A stretch of 54,793 bases of DNA from Flavobacteriaceae bacterium (GCA_027073495.1 JALSVQ010000089.1:65346-120138); one strand, 5' to 3'. Positions 9,190 to 19,328 are shown, counted from the first letter of the stretch. A program made the numbers and translations. The notes: a model not told the origin generated them from the letters alone.

Positions 9190-10158
9190 CTATAGTCTTT
9201 CAGCTATAAAAGCTAATATTTGCTGTTCCAACCAATTGTTTTTTGCAATACTAAAACTGGTACTAAAACCAACATGTCCTCCATATTTTGTAGCTAGAAA
9301 ATAAAAATCAGGATTTGTCTTTGCCGCTTCAAAAGGATAACACGACTGATCTAAAAAAGGGTCATCTAAGGCAGAAATTAATAAAGTATTTCTTTTTATT
9401 TGCTTTAAAAAAGGCTTAGAACTACATTTAGTCCAATAGTCTTTGGCATCTTTAAAACCGTTTGATGGCGCCGTAAAAGCATCGTCAAAAGCTATAAAAT
9501 CTGTTGCTTGTGCTATTCGTTCTTTATCCATATTATTAGGAAAACGCGCTAGCTTATCTAATGCTTTTTCTTTTAATGTTTTTAAAAAATTAGCAAGATA
9601 AAGTCTTCTAAAAAAACTTGAATTGAGTATCAAAGCAGAGCCTTCAAGATTACAAGGCACAGAAACACCAACAGCTCCTTGAATACAGCTCGGCATTTTA
9701 TTGGCATACTCACCCATATATTTTAATGTTATATTACCACCAAGACTATAGCCAACGAGATAGATTTTTTCATAACTGTAATTTTTAATTACATGGGCTA
9801 TTATCTCACTTAAATCTGCTGTTTTCCCACTGTGATAGGAAGCTAGTTTACGATTGGGTTCACCACTACAACTTCTTAAATTCAACGCTATAACATCTAT
9901 ATTTTTTTGGTTTGCTTCTCGTGCTAATGCTTGTATATAATTTGATTTTGAACTCCCTTCTAGTCCGTGAGTTGCTATAATCACGGTTTTAGCTTGCACT
10001 GAGGCAATGTCTAGGTCTATAAAATCACCATCATTTAATGTGACGCGTTGGCGCTTATATTGCGTGTTTTCATTATTAAAAAAATAACGAAAAATGGTGT
10101 TAAAATGCTGGGTTTTTAAAGCTAAATTGGGTTTAAAGTCTTTAGATAGTAATGGCAT
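9190..10158 (-). CDS. YheT family alpha/beta hydrolase
   Basis: A 322-residue hydrolase. The nucleophile elbow GYSLGG puts Ser138 at the active site, preceded by the oxyanion-type motif HGLEGSS at 64-70. The likely Asp lies in SALDDPF near residue 265 and His in GGHVGF near 295. This arrangement is typical of the YheT/ABHD1-3 group of esterases; natural substrates are not known. Its ATG overlaps the stop of the upstream serine hydrolase by one base (TAATG), indicating translational coupling. Confidence 0.9.
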   Translation of the reverse strand: MPLLSKDFKPNLALKTQHFNTIFRYFFNNENTQYKRQRVTLNDGDFIDLDIASVQAKTVIIATHGLEGSSKSNYIQALAREANQKNIDVIALNLRSCSGEPNRKLASYHSGKTADLSEIIAHVIKNYSYEKIYLVGYSLGGNITLKYMGEYANKMPSCIQGAVGVSVPCNLEGSALILNSSFFRRLYLANFLKTLKEKALDKLARFPNNMDKERIAQATDFIAFDDAFTAPSNGFKDAKDYWTKCSSKPFLKQIKRNTLLISALDDPFLDQSCYPFEAAKTNPDFYFLATKYGGHVGFSTSFSIAKNNWLEQQILAFIAERL

Positions 10159-12005
10159 TATCGTTTTTTTCCTGCTTGAAATGTTACATTATTTAGTTTA
10201 TCATTAACAAAAGTATAAATACTTCGCATACGGCTATTTTCTTGTATTTCGAAAATGTTTTTAGCTTTAATTTTACTAGTTTCTTTAAAGATTTTATTCA
10301 AAAATTTAGATTTTGGCATGCCAATATACAATCCATGTCCCAATTTAAAACTCCCATTTCGTATCGTACCACCGACTAAAGCTAATTTATTTGTTCTAGG
10401 ATTGGAATAAATACGTATTATTGAGTTTTTATATTTAAACGTATTGGTCTTTCCGCCACTTTTAGAAATAAGTTTAAAATCATAATCAATAAAGATATTA
10501 CCATCATAAACACTTCTTTTTAATGGGTTTCCAAGTGCAGTATTACAACACACAGTAACGGTATTTCCTTCAATATATGCGGCACTTTCTTTGGTGGTGT
10601 TACTGATATCAATTCCTGCGTGTTTAGGTTTTGTTGTTTCAGCTTGCGCAGCATCTGCTGTATCAACAGCGGCTAGTATCTCTTTTAAAAAGGTATTAAA
10701 ATTAAAAGATTTTCCTTCGGTTAGCCCTGTGCGGACAATGACCATGTTTTTACTTGGTATTATATATACTTTTTGCCCTTGAAAACCATTAGCCGAATAC
10801 AAATCACGAGGTACATCGGGTAAAATTCCGCCTTTGTTTAACCAAAAATGTGCGCCATAAATATTATTTGATGTTGGCGTTGGCGTAGCTACATAAGTTG
10901 CCCAAGATGGATCAAAGAGTTGTTCGCCATCCCAGTTTCCTTTGTGAAGGTATAATGTGCCAAATTTACCCCAATCACGTGTGTTTGCCCAACCATAAGA
11001 AGAATATACATAATTACCTTTCATATCAGCTTCTATAAGCGCAGAATGCATCCCTATTTTGTCTAATAATAATTTATAAGGCAAATCTAAATACTCTTGT
11101 TGATTGGCTGTGAAATTATGTAATAAACCGCCTAATAGGTTTGTTGTACCAGAAGAATACACCCAATGTTTGTTGGGTTTGTTCGTAGCTTTTTTTTCTC
11201 GTTGCGCTTTTGGCATATCGTGAGCTAAAAACAACATTTTGGTTACATCGCTTATTTTATCATACGATTCATCCCATTCCAGACCGCTATTCATATGAAG
11301 TAGATCATTGTATGTTATGTTTGTTCGACTATCATTTTTCCACAACGGAATGCTTGTCTGTTTATTAATATCTATTTTTCCTTGTTTTTGAAGGATTCCA
11401 TAAAGTGTCCCTAAGATAGATTTGGTCATAGACCAACCAAGTATTGGCGTTTTTTTGTTAAAGCCCTTTGCGTAATATTCTCCTATTATTTTATCATTAT
11501 ACAATACTAATACAGAACGTGTTTTTTTAGTGTTTTCTCCAGGTTTATCAAAAGCATTTAGAACAGCTTTTTCTAATTTTTTGTAATCTACATTGGCAAG
11601 TTTTGTTTTATCTTGAGGCAAATCTCCATAAGGATAGGGTTTGGCTATAGGTTTTAAATCACGATGTGGTCTAAGCACTTTTTTAGCAATATCATAAGTA
11701 TCATCTATAAGTAAAGCACCTAGTCCATCACGATAGATTGCAGTGCGTTTTTTGAATCCAAAAATGGTAGTTTCTACTATTTTTCCATTGGCTTTAATGG
11801 TGTTTTTTGCCTTAGGCATGATATCAAAATTATTATCTGTCTGTTTGATATCTGCTGCTTTTCTATTGGTAATATTTATCCAAGAAGCAACACTTTTTGA
11901 GGAAAAGCCTGTTACGATATCTAGTTTTGGGTAAATGGTGAAATAAAGTCCTATTAATGCAATAATTAGGAGAACAGCAAGTACTTTTAATAGTTTTTTA
12001 AACAT
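10158..12005 (-). CDS. Membrane-anchored serine hydrolase, class C beta-lactamase fold
   Basis: A 615-residue protein with an N-terminal membrane anchor (residues 5-24). The catalytic SxxK tetrad SMTK has Ser192 and Lys195, and the second motif is YSS in HWVYSSGTTN near residue 283. This is the penicillin-binding-protein/EstB-like fold used by esterases, D-aminopeptidases and PBP4*-type proteins, and it is not evidence of antibiotic resistance. The C-terminal region after about residue 450 contains a beta-rich extension of unknown role. It is the first gene of a two-gene unit with yheT. A long N-terminal segment (25-140) precedes the catalytic domain and is unassigned. Confidence 0.85.
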   Translation of the reverse strand: MFKKLLKVLAVLLIIALIGLYFTIYPKLDIVTGFSSKSVASWINITNRKAADIKQTDNNFDIMPKAKNTIKANGKIVETTIFGFKKRTAIYRDGLGALLIDDTYDIAKKVLRPHRDLKPIAKPYPYGDLPQDKTKLANVDYKKLEKAVLNAFDKPGENTKKTRSVLVLYNDKIIGEYYAKGFNKKTPILGWSMTKSILGTLYGILQKQGKIDINKQTSIPLWKNDSRTNITYNDLLHMNSGLEWDESYDKISDVTKMLFLAHDMPKAQREKKATNKPNKHWVYSSGTTNLLGGLLHNFTANQQEYLDLPYKLLLDKIGMHSALIEADMKGNYVYSSYGWANTRDWGKFGTLYLHKGNWDGEQLFDPSWATYVATPTPTSNNIYGAHFWLNKGGILPDVPRDLYSANGFQGQKVYIIPSKNMVIVRTGLTEGKSFNFNTFLKEILAAVDTADAAQAETTKPKHAGIDISNTTKESAAYIEGNTVTVCCNTALGNPLKRSVYDGNIFIDYDFKLISKSGGKTNTFKYKNSIIRIYSNPRTNKLALVGGTIRNGSFKLGHGLYIGMPKSKFLNKIFKETSKIKAKNIFEIQENSRMRSIYTFVNDKLNNVTFQAGKKR

Positions 12006-12063
12006 AAAATTTTAGTTTTTCCAAAGATAACAAAATCTATTTATAATAAAAATCACTGTGTCT

Positions 12064-12096
12064 GATAAAATACTTTAGACCGCTTCGCTTAAAGGA
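12064..12096 (+). repeat. Short dispersed intergenic hairpin repeat, copy 2
   Basis: CTTTA at 12073-12077 can pair with TAAAG at 12090-12094, flanking the core GACCGCTTCGCT. Related cores occur at 4426-4456 and 27092-27115. It lies in the 281-bp gap between the serine hydrolase start and the ompH-like stop. Confidence 0.45.
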
Positions 12097-12110
12097 CAAA
12101 ATATTTAACT

Positions 12111-12147
12111 TTCTCGTCACTCCTTACGTTGTTCTGTAGGAATGATA
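12111..12147. repeat. Degenerate TTCTC-GTCACTCC intergenic element
   Basis: TTCTCGTCACTCCTTACG followed by a variable middle and GGAATGATAA resembles the GAGATTTCTC...TCGAAATGACA element at 12220-12248. Both have an imperfect inverted-repeat layout in which the two ends are complementary. Confidence 0.35.
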
Positions 12148-12166
12148 ATTACAAGAAAATACAAAA

Positions 12167-12194
12167 AAAAAGGCTTTCAATTGAAAGCCTTTTT
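12167..12194 (-). terminator. Intrinsic terminator of the lepA-ompH unit
   Basis: A perfect 28-bp palindrome, arms AAAAAGGCTTTCAA and its complement. On the minus strand it is followed by a run of T, so it would end transcription coming from lepA and the ompH-like gene. Confidence 0.75.
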
Positions 12195-12219
12195 AATTAT
12201 TAGATTTTTCTTCAATCAT

Positions 12220-12248
12220 GAGATTTCTCACTACGTATCGAAATGACA
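12220..12248. repeat. GAGATTTCTC...TCGAAATGACA intergenic element
   Basis: GAGATTTCTCACTACGT followed by ATCGAAATGACA has an inner inverted repeat ATTTC/GAAAT. A related copy lies at 47741-47781 (AGATTTCTCGGCGC and TCGAAAGGACA). Confidence 0.4.
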
Positions 12249-12286
12249 GATTATAATCTTTTGATTTACCTTGAATTCTGAAAAAA

Positions 12287-12850
12287 TTATTTTTTATCAG
12301 TATCTTTTTTAGCTTCTTCTTTTTTCTCCGAAGCATCAGTTTTATCTCCTGCTTCAGCGTTTAATGCTTTGGTTACAGCTTTAGTAACATCTAGTTTTTC
12401 ATCACCATAAAGAACGCTTGCACCATCACCAGAGTTATAGATATATGTATATCCATTTTTCTTACCGTAGTCTTTGATAAATACTTTTACGTTTTGACTC
12501 AATGTATCCATTTTTCCTTGAGCCTCTGCTACAACTTGTTGTTTCTTTTGTTGGAATACTTGTTCAAAATATTGTTGTTTTTGCATTAAAGTTTGGTATT
12601 GTTTTTCTGCTTTCTTACGACTCATTTTTTGAGCTTTTTCTTGAAAATCTGCAAATTCTTTTTTCAAAAGACCAGCAATACTATCTACTTCTCTTTGAAG
12701 TTTATCATTTTTTGTTTTGAAATCTGCTTCAATAGCTTTGTTTTTGCTGTAGTCTTTCATTAATTGTGTAGAATCTACAAATGCTGTTTTTGCTTGGTTA
12801 CAAGAAGCTAATGTTCCAATTGCTACTAGTAATACGATTACTTTTTTCAT
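12287..12850 (-). CDS. OmpH/Skp-like chaperone, predicted lipoprotein
   Basis: A 187-residue OmpH-family protein. Skp-type proteins are periplasmic trimers that carry unfolded outer-membrane proteins on long coiled-coil arms. Residues 25-45 match the strand region (FVDSTQLMKDYSKN), residues about 45-115 form the Lys/Gln/Glu-rich coiled coil, and the strand returns at KNGYTYIYNSGDG. Unlike the soluble Skp, the N-terminus ends in a lipobox (LASC, Cys16), so it may be lipid-anchored. The last 25 residues are a highly charged Glu/Lys/Asp tail. The start at 12850 was preferred because it begins the signal peptide and follows a -7 box; an upstream in-frame ATG at 12910 overlaps lepA. Confidence 0.85.
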   Translation of the reverse strand: MKKVIVLLVAIGTLASCNQAKTAFVDSTQLMKDYSKNKAIEADFKTKNDKLQREVDSIAGLLKKEFADFQEKAQKMSRKKAEKQYQTLMQKQQYFEQVFQQKKQQVVAEAQGKMDTLSQNVKVFIKDYGKKNGYTYIYNSGDGASVLYGDEKLDVTKAVTKALNAEAGDKTDASEKKEEAKKDTDKK

Positions 12851-12885
12851 TGTTATTAATTTTTTATTTTTATAAAATTCGTGGG

Positions 12886-12893
12886 CAAATATA
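12886..12893 (-). promoter_or_regulatory. -7 box TATATTTG of the ompH-like gene
   Basis: The minus strand reads TATATTTG just after the lepA stop and about 36 bp before the ompH-like start, so this gene may be transcribed independently of lepA. Confidence 0.45.
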
Positions 12894-12902
12894 GTAATTA
12901 AA

Positions 12903-14699
12903 TTAATCATTTAATTTTAATACTGCCATAAATGCTTGTTGAGGTATTTCTACATTCCCCACTTGGCGCATTCTTTTTTTTCCTTTCTTTTGTTTTTCTA
13001 ATAATTTACGTTTACGAGAGATATCACCTCCATAACATTTGGCTGTTACATCTTTTCGCAATGCTTTTATGGTTTCTCGCGATATAATTTTAGAACCAAT
13101 TGCTGCTTGAATAGGAATATCAAATTGTTGTCTTGGTATTAATTGGCGTAATTTTTCACACATTTTTTTACCAATATTATAGGCATTATCTGCGTGAAGT
13201 AATGCAGAAAGTGCATCTACAGGCTGACTGTTTAATAAAATATCTACACGAACCAGTTTTGAAGGTCGCATCCCTATTGGATGATAATCAAAAGAAGCAT
13301 AGCCTTTGGAAACCGTCTTTAAACGGTCATAAAAATCAAAAACAATCTCAGCTAGAGGCATATCAAAACTAAGCTCTACTCTATCTTGTGTTAAATAGGT
13401 TTGGTTGGTTATTTCGCCACGTTTTTCAATACAGAGACTCATTACTGGTCCAACAAAATCAGATTTTGTAATTATTGCTGCTTTAATATACGGTTCTTCA
13501 ACTCTGTTGACACTAGAAGGGTCAGGTAAGTCCGATGGGTTATTTACTAATATCGCATTTTCAGGGTTTTTGTGTGTATAGGCATGATAGGATACATTGG
13601 GAACTGTGGTAATAACAGTCATATCAAATTCGCGCTCCAAACGCTCTTGGATAATCTCTAAATGGAGCATTCCTAAGAAACCACAACGAAACCCAAAACC
13701 TAAAGCTGCAGAACTCTCTGGTGTATAAACCAAAGAAGCATCGTTTAGTTGTAGTTTTTCCATGGCGTTTCGCAATTCTTCAAAATCATCGTTTTCTATA
13801 GGATAAATACCTGCAAAAACCATAGGTTTTACATCTTCAAACCCGTCAATAGGACTTGGTGTTGGGTTAGTGGCGTCTGTTATGGTATCTCCTACTTTTA
13901 TTTCTACAGCATTTTTGATGCCAGTTATCAAATACCCTACATCTCCTGCTTTGATTTCTTTTTTGGGCTCTTGATTGAGTTTTAATGTTCCTACTTCATC
14001 GGCACCATAGATATTTCCTGTTGCCATAAACTGTACTTGCTGATTTTTTTTGATGCTTCCATCAAATATTCTAAAGTAGGTTTCTACACCACGATATGGA
14101 TTGTAAACAGAATCAAAAATCAATGCTTTAAGTGGCGCGTTTGGGTCTCCTGTTGGAGCAGGAATTCTATTGATTACTGCTTCGAGTATATTGTCAACCC
14201 CAAAGCCTGTTTTTCCACTCGCATGGATTACATCTTCAGCATCACAACCTAAAAGGTCTACTATTTCATCTGTTACCTCTTCTGGATTGGCACTTGGTAA
14301 ATCAACTTTATTTAGTACAGGAATAATTTCTAAATCATTCTCTAAAGCAAGATAAAGGTTTGATATGGTTTGTGCTTGTATGCCTTGTGCAGCATCTACA
14401 ATGAGTAAAGCTCCTTCGCAAGCAGCAATAGATCGTGAGACTTCATATGAAAAATCAACATGCCCAGGTGTGTCAATAAGATTGATAACGTATTGTTCTC
14501 CTTCGAAGGTAAAGTCCATTTGTATGGCATGGCTTTTTATAGTAATACCACGCTCGCGCTCCAAATCCATATTATCTAATAGTTGGGCTTGCTGTTCTCG
14601 CTGTGTTACCGTATCGGTAAAATCTAATAAGCGATCTGCCAAAGTACTCTTACCGTGGTCAATATGTGCTATAATACAAAAGTTTCGTATATTTTTCAT
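12903..14699 (-). CDS. lepA: Elongation factor 4 (LepA), back-translocating GTPase
   Basis: A 598-residue translational GTPase. G motifs are visible: AHIDHGKST near residue 10, the RGITI switch, DTPGHVDF and NKVDLP. The LepA-specific C-terminal domain is present, including [18 protein letters not shown] and the basic end region [20 protein letters not shown]. Length matches the family. The start MKNIRNF at 14699 was chosen over an in-frame ATG eight codons upstream because the family begins with this sequence. It is divergent from dnaE across a 264-bp region with promoters on both strands. Confidence 0.97.
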   Translation of the reverse strand: MKNIRNFCIIAHIDHGKSTLADRLLDFTDTVTQREQQAQLLDNMDLERERGITIKSHAIQMDFTFEGEQYVINLIDTPGHVDFSYEVSRSIAACEGALLIVDAAQGIQAQTISNLYLALENDLEIIPVLNKVDLPSANPEEVTDEIVDLLGCDAEDVIHASGKTGFGVDNILEAVINRIPAPTGDPNAPLKALIFDSVYNPYRGVETYFRIFDGSIKKNQQVQFMATGNIYGADEVGTLKLNQEPKKEIKAGDVGYLITGIKNAVEIKVGDTITDATNPTPSPIDGFEDVKPMVFAGIYPIENDDFEELRNAMEKLQLNDASLVYTPESSAALGFGFRCGFLGMLHLEIIQERLEREFDMTVITTVPNVSYHAYTHKNPENAILVNNPSDLPDPSSVNRVEEPYIKAAIITKSDFVGPVMSLCIEKRGEITNQTYLTQDRVELSFDMPLAEIVFDFYDRLKTVSKGYASFDYHPIGMRPSKLVRVDILLNSQPVDALSALLHADNAYNIGKKMCEKLRQLIPRQQFDIPIQAAIGSKIISRETIKALRKDVTAKCYGGDISRKRKLLEKQKKGKKRMRQVGNVEIPQQAFMAVLKLND

Positions 14700-14720
14700 T
14701 TCTTTATTGCTCTTAATCTG

Positions 14721-14728
14721 CAAATATA
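14721..14728 (-). promoter_or_regulatory. -7 box TATATTTG of lepA
   Basis: The minus strand reads TATATTTG about 21 bp before the lepA ATG at 14699, also supporting that start over 14723. Confidence 0.5.
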
Positions 14729-14933
14729 CGCTATTTATTGCTAGTGTTAAAAAATGATTTTCTAAATATTAATGTCTGCCTAAAATTGTGTTTTTTGCTA
14801 AAGGAAAAGCTGTTGTTCATTTTTTTATTATGTCACAATGCTATTATAAACATAAAAAAAACCTTTAATATATACTCTAATTTACGACAAATGATTGCTT
14901 ATAATTCCTGTCCATTAAGAAGTTTTTTTTTAG

Positions 14934-14941
14934 TATTTTTG
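14934..14941 (+). promoter_or_regulatory. -7 box TATTTTTG of dnaE
   Basis: TATTTTTG matches TAnnTTTG and lies 22 bp before the dnaE ATG. The rest of the lepA-dnaE gap (14742-14933) is AT-rich with no other feature seen. Confidence 0.5.
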
Positions 14942-14963
14942 TTTTTCATTCTATACGCATTAC

Positions 14964-17900
14964 ATGTACTTAATTTTTGATACTGAAACTACTGGTTTAC
15001 CAAAAAACTGGAAAGCCCCAATAACTGACACAGACAACTGGCCGCGTTGTGTCCAATTGGCTTGGCAAATCCATGATAACATGGGAAACCTTGTTGCGCA
15101 AGAAGATTTTTTGATTCAACCCGAAGGTTACGATATTCCGTATGATTCAGAGCGTATTCACGGTATTTCTACAGCACTAGCTCAAAAAGAAGGTATTCCG
15201 CTTAAAGAAGCTTTAACACGATTTAATACTGCTTTAGAAAAAACGGACTTTATTGTTGGTCACAACCTTGGATTTGATGTCAATATAATGGCTTGTGAGT
15301 TTTATAGAGCACAAATAGAAACACCGTTAGAAAACATCGCTATACTTGATACCTGTACAGAGCTTACTGCCAATTTATGTCAACTCTCTGGAGGGCGTTA
15401 TGGTAGATATAAAATGCCAACATTAACAGAGCTTCACGAATTTCTATTTCACCAACCATTTAATGAAGCACACAATGCTACTGCGGATGTTGCAGCTACT
15501 ACACGCTGTTTTTTAGAATTAATTCGTCAAGAGGTTTATCCTTTAGAAGAACTACAAGCCGAACATAATTATTTTGAACAGTTTCAAGAAAAAAATCCCG
15601 AACCTATTCAAGCTATTGACTTAAAACACGTCAATTTAAAAAAAGCAAGTGAAGCGCTCGTAGAAAAACCTGTAGAAAAACCAACTGTTACTGTAGATAC
15701 TGGATTGTTGGCTGATGTACAGTTTACACACTTACACAACTACAGTCGCTTTTCGGTGTTGCAAAGTACTATAACTATAAGTGATTTAATACAAACTGCA
15801 GCTCAAGAAAAAATGCCTGCCGTAGCGCTTACCGACTCTGGAAATATGATGGGTGCTTTTCGTTTTGTTAATGCTGCAGAAAAGCATAATAAAAAAGCAC
15901 AAGAAATCAATGCTGCATTAGAAGAAGAGGATAAAGAACCTACAGAAACTATAATAAAACCAATTATTGGTATTGCCTTAAATGTTTGTGAAAACCATTT
16001 AGACAAAAGCAATAAAGACAATGGGTATCAAATTGTTTTTCTTGCTAAAAACAAAAAAGGCTATCACAATCTAGCCAAAATGTCTTCTATAGCATTTACA
16101 GAAGGGTTTTATTACGTGCCACGTATTGATAAAGATATCGTTGCAAAATATAAAGAGGATTTAATAGTCCTTACAGGAAACCTCTACGGAGAAGTCCCTA
16201 ACAAAATACTTAACCTTGGTACAAACCAAGCAGAAGAAGCTTTAATTTGGTGGAAAGAACAATTTAAAGACGACTTATATATTGAAGTTATGCGGCATCA
16301 TCAAGAAGATGAAGAACGTGTTAATAGTACTTTAATCGCATTAGCATCTAAACATAATATTAAGCTTGTGGCGAGTAATAGTTGTTATTATATCAAGCAA
16401 GAAGATGCAGAAGCACACGATATTTTATTATGCATTAAAGATGCTGAAAAAGTAGCTACACCAATTGGTCGTGGTCGTGGTTATCGTTATGGTTTGCCTA
16501 ATCAAGAGTATTATTTTAAGAGCGCTTCGGAGATGAAACAATTGTTTCAAGACCTACCAGAAGCTATTACTAATATTCAAGAGATAGTTGATAAAATAAC
16601 ACCTTTTACCTTAGCTCAAAAAGTACTTCTTCCCAAATTTGATATTCCTAAAGAATTTGTAAACCCAGAAGATGAACTAGATGGAAAAAAGCGAGGAGAA
16701 AACGCTTATTTAAAAGATCTTGTTTTTGAAGGTGCCAAAAAACGTTATGGTGAACCTCTGACAGAAGAAGTTACAGAACGACTTGATTTCGAATTAGAAA
16801 TTATAGAAAAAACAGGGTATCCTGGTTATTTTTTGATTGTAGAAGATTTTATTCGCGCAGCTCGTGATATGGGTGTTTCCGTAGGTCCAGGACGTGGTTC
16901 TGCAGCAGGTTCAGTTGCTGCATACTGTTTATGGATTACCAACATCGATCCACTTAAATATGACTTGCTTTTTGAGCGTTTCTTAAATCCTGAACGGGTT
17001 TCTATGCCTGATATTGATATTGATTTTGATGATGAAGGAAGAGGGCGTGTCATTGATTATGTAATCAATAAATACGGCAAATCTCAAGTAGCGCAAATCA
17101 TTACTTATGGTACAATGGCAGCCAAATCTTCTATTCGAGACACAGGACGCGCATTAGATTTGCCTTTGGACGAGACAGGAAGAATAGCAGGGCTAATTCC
17201 TAATATGAAGCTCAAAAAAATCTTTAATCTCAATGAAAACGAGCTCAAAAAATCATTGCGTCCAGAAGAATATGAAAAAGTAAAAGATTTAATTAATCGC
17301 TCAGAAGGCACCGATCTAGAAGCAGAAACAATAAAAAAAGCACGCGTTCTTGAAGGCTCATTGCGTAATGTAGGAACACACGCTTGTGGCGTAATAATCA
17401 CACCTGATGATATCACCAATCACGTACCTGTTTCTACTGCCAAAGATTCCGAAATGTTTGTTACGCAATTTGATAATGGTGTAGTAGAAAGTGCTGGGCT
17501 TTTGAAAATGGACTTTTTAGGATTAAAGACATTAACTTTAATAAAAGACACTATAAAAATTGTCAAAGCACGACATGGTATTGAGCTTGTTCCAGATGAT
17601 TTTCCTTTAGATGATCCTAAAACATACGAGTTGTTTCAAGAAGGAGCAACTATTGGTGTTTTTCAATATGAATCTGCAGGAATGCAAAAACATTTACAAG
17701 CACTCAAACCTACAGATTTTGATGATTTAATTGCTATGAATGCACTCTATCGTCCAGGTCCAATGGAGTACATTCCAAAGTTTATCCGCAGAAAACACGG
17801 TGAAGAACCTATAGAATATGATCTCCCAATTATGGAAGGGAGACTTAAGAATACCTACGGAATAACTGTATATCAAGAGCAAGTAATGCTACTATCTCAA

Positions 17901-19328
17901 GATATTGCTGGTTTTACCAAAGGTCAAGCTGATAAATTGCGTAAAGCGATGGGTAAAAAAATAATGAGTGTGCTCAATGAGATGAAGCCACTCTTTATGA
18001 AAAACGGAATGGCAAATGGACATCCTGAAGATAAGCTTGAAAAAATATGGAAAGATTGGGAAGCTTTTGCTTCGTATGCTTTTAATAAATCACATTCTAC
18101 TTGTTATGCTTATATTGCTTTTCAAACGGCTTATTTAAAAGCACATTATCCTGCAGAATATATGGCTGCTGTATTGTCTAACAATATGCGTGAAATCAAA
18201 ACGGTTGCCTTTTTTATGGAAGAGTGTAAACGTATGGGAATGCCTGTGCTTTCTCCAGATGTGAATGAATCGTATTACAAATTTGCTGTAAATAACAAAG
18301 GGGAAATACGCTTTGGTATGGGAGCTATCAAAAATGTAGGCGAAGGCGCTGTAGCTTCTATAGTAGAAGAGCGTAAAAAAAATGGTTCATATAAGTCTTT
18401 ATTTGATCTTGTGAAACGGGTGAATCTTCAAGCGGTTAACAAGCGGGCTATAGAAGGTTTGGCGCTTGGTGGTGCTTTTGATTCGTTTACAGATGTACAC
18501 CGTGCACAGTATTTCAAAGAAGAAAATGGACAGTTGTTTTTAGAACGTGTTTTAAAATTTGGTTCACGCTATCAAGAAAACGAAAATAGTTCGCAACTTT
18601 CACTGTTTGGTGATGCTAGCGAAGTACAAATACCAGAACCTCAAGTACCTCCTGCAGAAGAATGGGGAACATTGGAGTTGCTCCGTAGAGAAAAAGAAGT
18701 GATAGGTATGTTTGTCTCTGGTCATCCATTGGATGATTATAACTACGAAATAAAACATTTTTGCAATGCACATTTGGGCTATTTATCAGATTTAGAAGCT
18801 GTTTTGAATCGGGAACTCCAAGTAGCAGGAATAGTAACTGCTGTTGATCATCGTATTGCAAAAAACGGGAAAGGTTGGTGCATGTTTACTGTAGAAGATT
18901 ATGAAGCCTCACACGAATTTCGAATTTTTGGAGAAGAATATCTTAAACTTCGCCATTTTCTAGTAATCAATGCCTTTTTATTTATCAAAGTCTTTGTTCG
19001 TGAAGGTTGGACAAATAGGGAAACAGGTAAAAAAGGCATGCCTCGCATACAGTATCGCGATATGCAAATACTCCAAGATATCATGGAAAAGTTAGCTAAA
19101 AAAATTAGCATAAAGATAGATATTGCCAATTTTGATGCGATACAACTGGATTCATTAAAAGCAATTATTGAATCGCATAAAGGTAATAAAATTTTAGATT
19201 TTCTTATTTATGATATCGAAGATAAGATAAAACTAACGATGAAAAGTAAAACAGAAAAACCTGCAATTAATAAAGCATTTTTAGATGCTTTAACAGCTGC
19301 AGATTTCACTTTTTTAATACAACGCTAA
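14964..19328 (+). CDS. dnaE: DNA polymerase III alpha subunit with N-terminal 3'-5' exonuclease
   Basis: A 1454-residue replicative polymerase. Residues 1-180 are a DEDDh exonuclease like DnaQ (IFDTETTGLP at the start, VGHNLGFDVN, and HNATADVAATTRCF). A PHP-type domain starts near residue 255 (FTHLHNYSRFSVLQ); several metal-ligand positions look changed, so it may be inactive. The family C polymerase core has GPGRGSAAGS and the catalytic PDIDIDF with Asp683 and Asp685. Later come the helix-hairpin-helix region and an OB fold (LQVAGIVTAV near 1290). The exonuclease fusion makes it about 300 residues longer than E. coli DnaE and gives proofreading in cis. Its stop overlaps the next gene by one base. 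Confidence 0.95.
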   Translation: MYLIFDTETTGLPKNWKAPITDTDNWPRCVQLAWQIHDNMGNLVAQEDFLIQPEGYDIPYDSERIHGISTALAQKEGIPLKEALTRFNTALEKTDFIVGHNLGFDVNIMACEFYRAQIETPLENIAILDTCTELTANLCQLSGGRYGRYKMPTLTELHEFLFHQPFNEAHNATADVAATTRCFLELIRQEVYPLEELQAEHNYFEQFQEKNPEPIQAIDLKHVNLKKASEALVEKPVEKPTVTVDTGLLADVQFTHLHNYSRFSVLQSTITISDLIQTAAQEKMPAVALTDSGNMMGAFRFVNAAEKHNKKAQEINAALEEEDKEPTETIIKPIIGIALNVCENHLDKSNKDNGYQIVFLAKNKKGYHNLAKMSSIAFTEGFYYVPRIDKDIVAKYKEDLIVLTGNLYGEVPNKILNLGTNQAEEALIWWKEQFKDDLYIEVMRHHQEDEERVNSTLIALASKHNIKLVASNSCYYIKQEDAEAHDILLCIKDAEKVATPIGRGRGYRYGLPNQEYYFKSASEMKQLFQDLPEAITNIQEIVDKITPFTLAQKVLLPKFDIPKEFVNPEDELDGKKRGENAYLKDLVFEGAKKRYGEPLTEEVTERLDFELEIIEKTGYPGYFLIVEDFIRAARDMGVSVGPGRGSAAGSVAAYCLWITNIDPLKYDLLFERFLNPERVSMPDIDIDFDDEGRGRVIDYVINKYGKSQVAQIITYGTMAAKSSIRDTGRALDLPLDETGRIAGLIPNMKLKKIFNLNENELKKSLRPEEYEKVKDLINRSEGTDLEAETIKKARVLEGSLRNVGTHACGVIITPDDITNHVPVSTAKDSEMFVTQFDNGVVESAGLLKMDFLGLKTLTLIKDTIKIVKARHGIELVPDDFPLDDPKTYELFQEGATIGVFQYESAGMQKHLQALKPTDFDDLIAMNALYRPGPMEYIPKFIRRKHGEEPIEYDLPIMEGRLKNTYGITVYQEQVMLLSQDIAGFTKGQADKLRKAMGKKIMSVLNEMKPLFMKNGMANGHPEDKLEKIWKDWEAFASYAFNKSHSTCYAYIAFQTAYLKAHYPAEYMAAVLSNNMREIKTVAFFMEECKRMGMPVLSPDVNESYYKFAVNNKGEIRFGMGAIKNVGEGAVASIVEERKKNGSYKSLFDLVKRVNLQAVNKRAIEGLALGGAFDSFTDVHRAQYFKEENGQLFLERVLKFGSRYQENENSSQLSLFGDASEVQIPEPQVPPAEEWGTLELLRREKEVIGMFVSGHPLDDYNYEIKHFCNAHLGYLSDLEAVLNRELQVAGIVTAVDHRIAKNGKGWCMFTVEDYEASHEFRIFGEEYLKLRHFLVINAFLFIKVFVREGWTNRETGKKGMPRIQYRDMQILQDIMEKLAKKISIKIDIANFDAIQLDSLKAIIESHKGNKILDFLIYDIEDKIKLTMKSKTEKPAINKAFLDALTAADFTFLIQR

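Noticed and set aside
10158-12005. Antibiotic-resistance beta-lactamase
   Set aside because: The SxxK fold is shared with esterases and peptidases, and the long membrane-anchored layout is not that of AmpC.
12903-14723. Longer LepA start at 14723
   Set aside because: The -7 box at 14721-14728 overlaps it, and the family starts at MKNIRNF.
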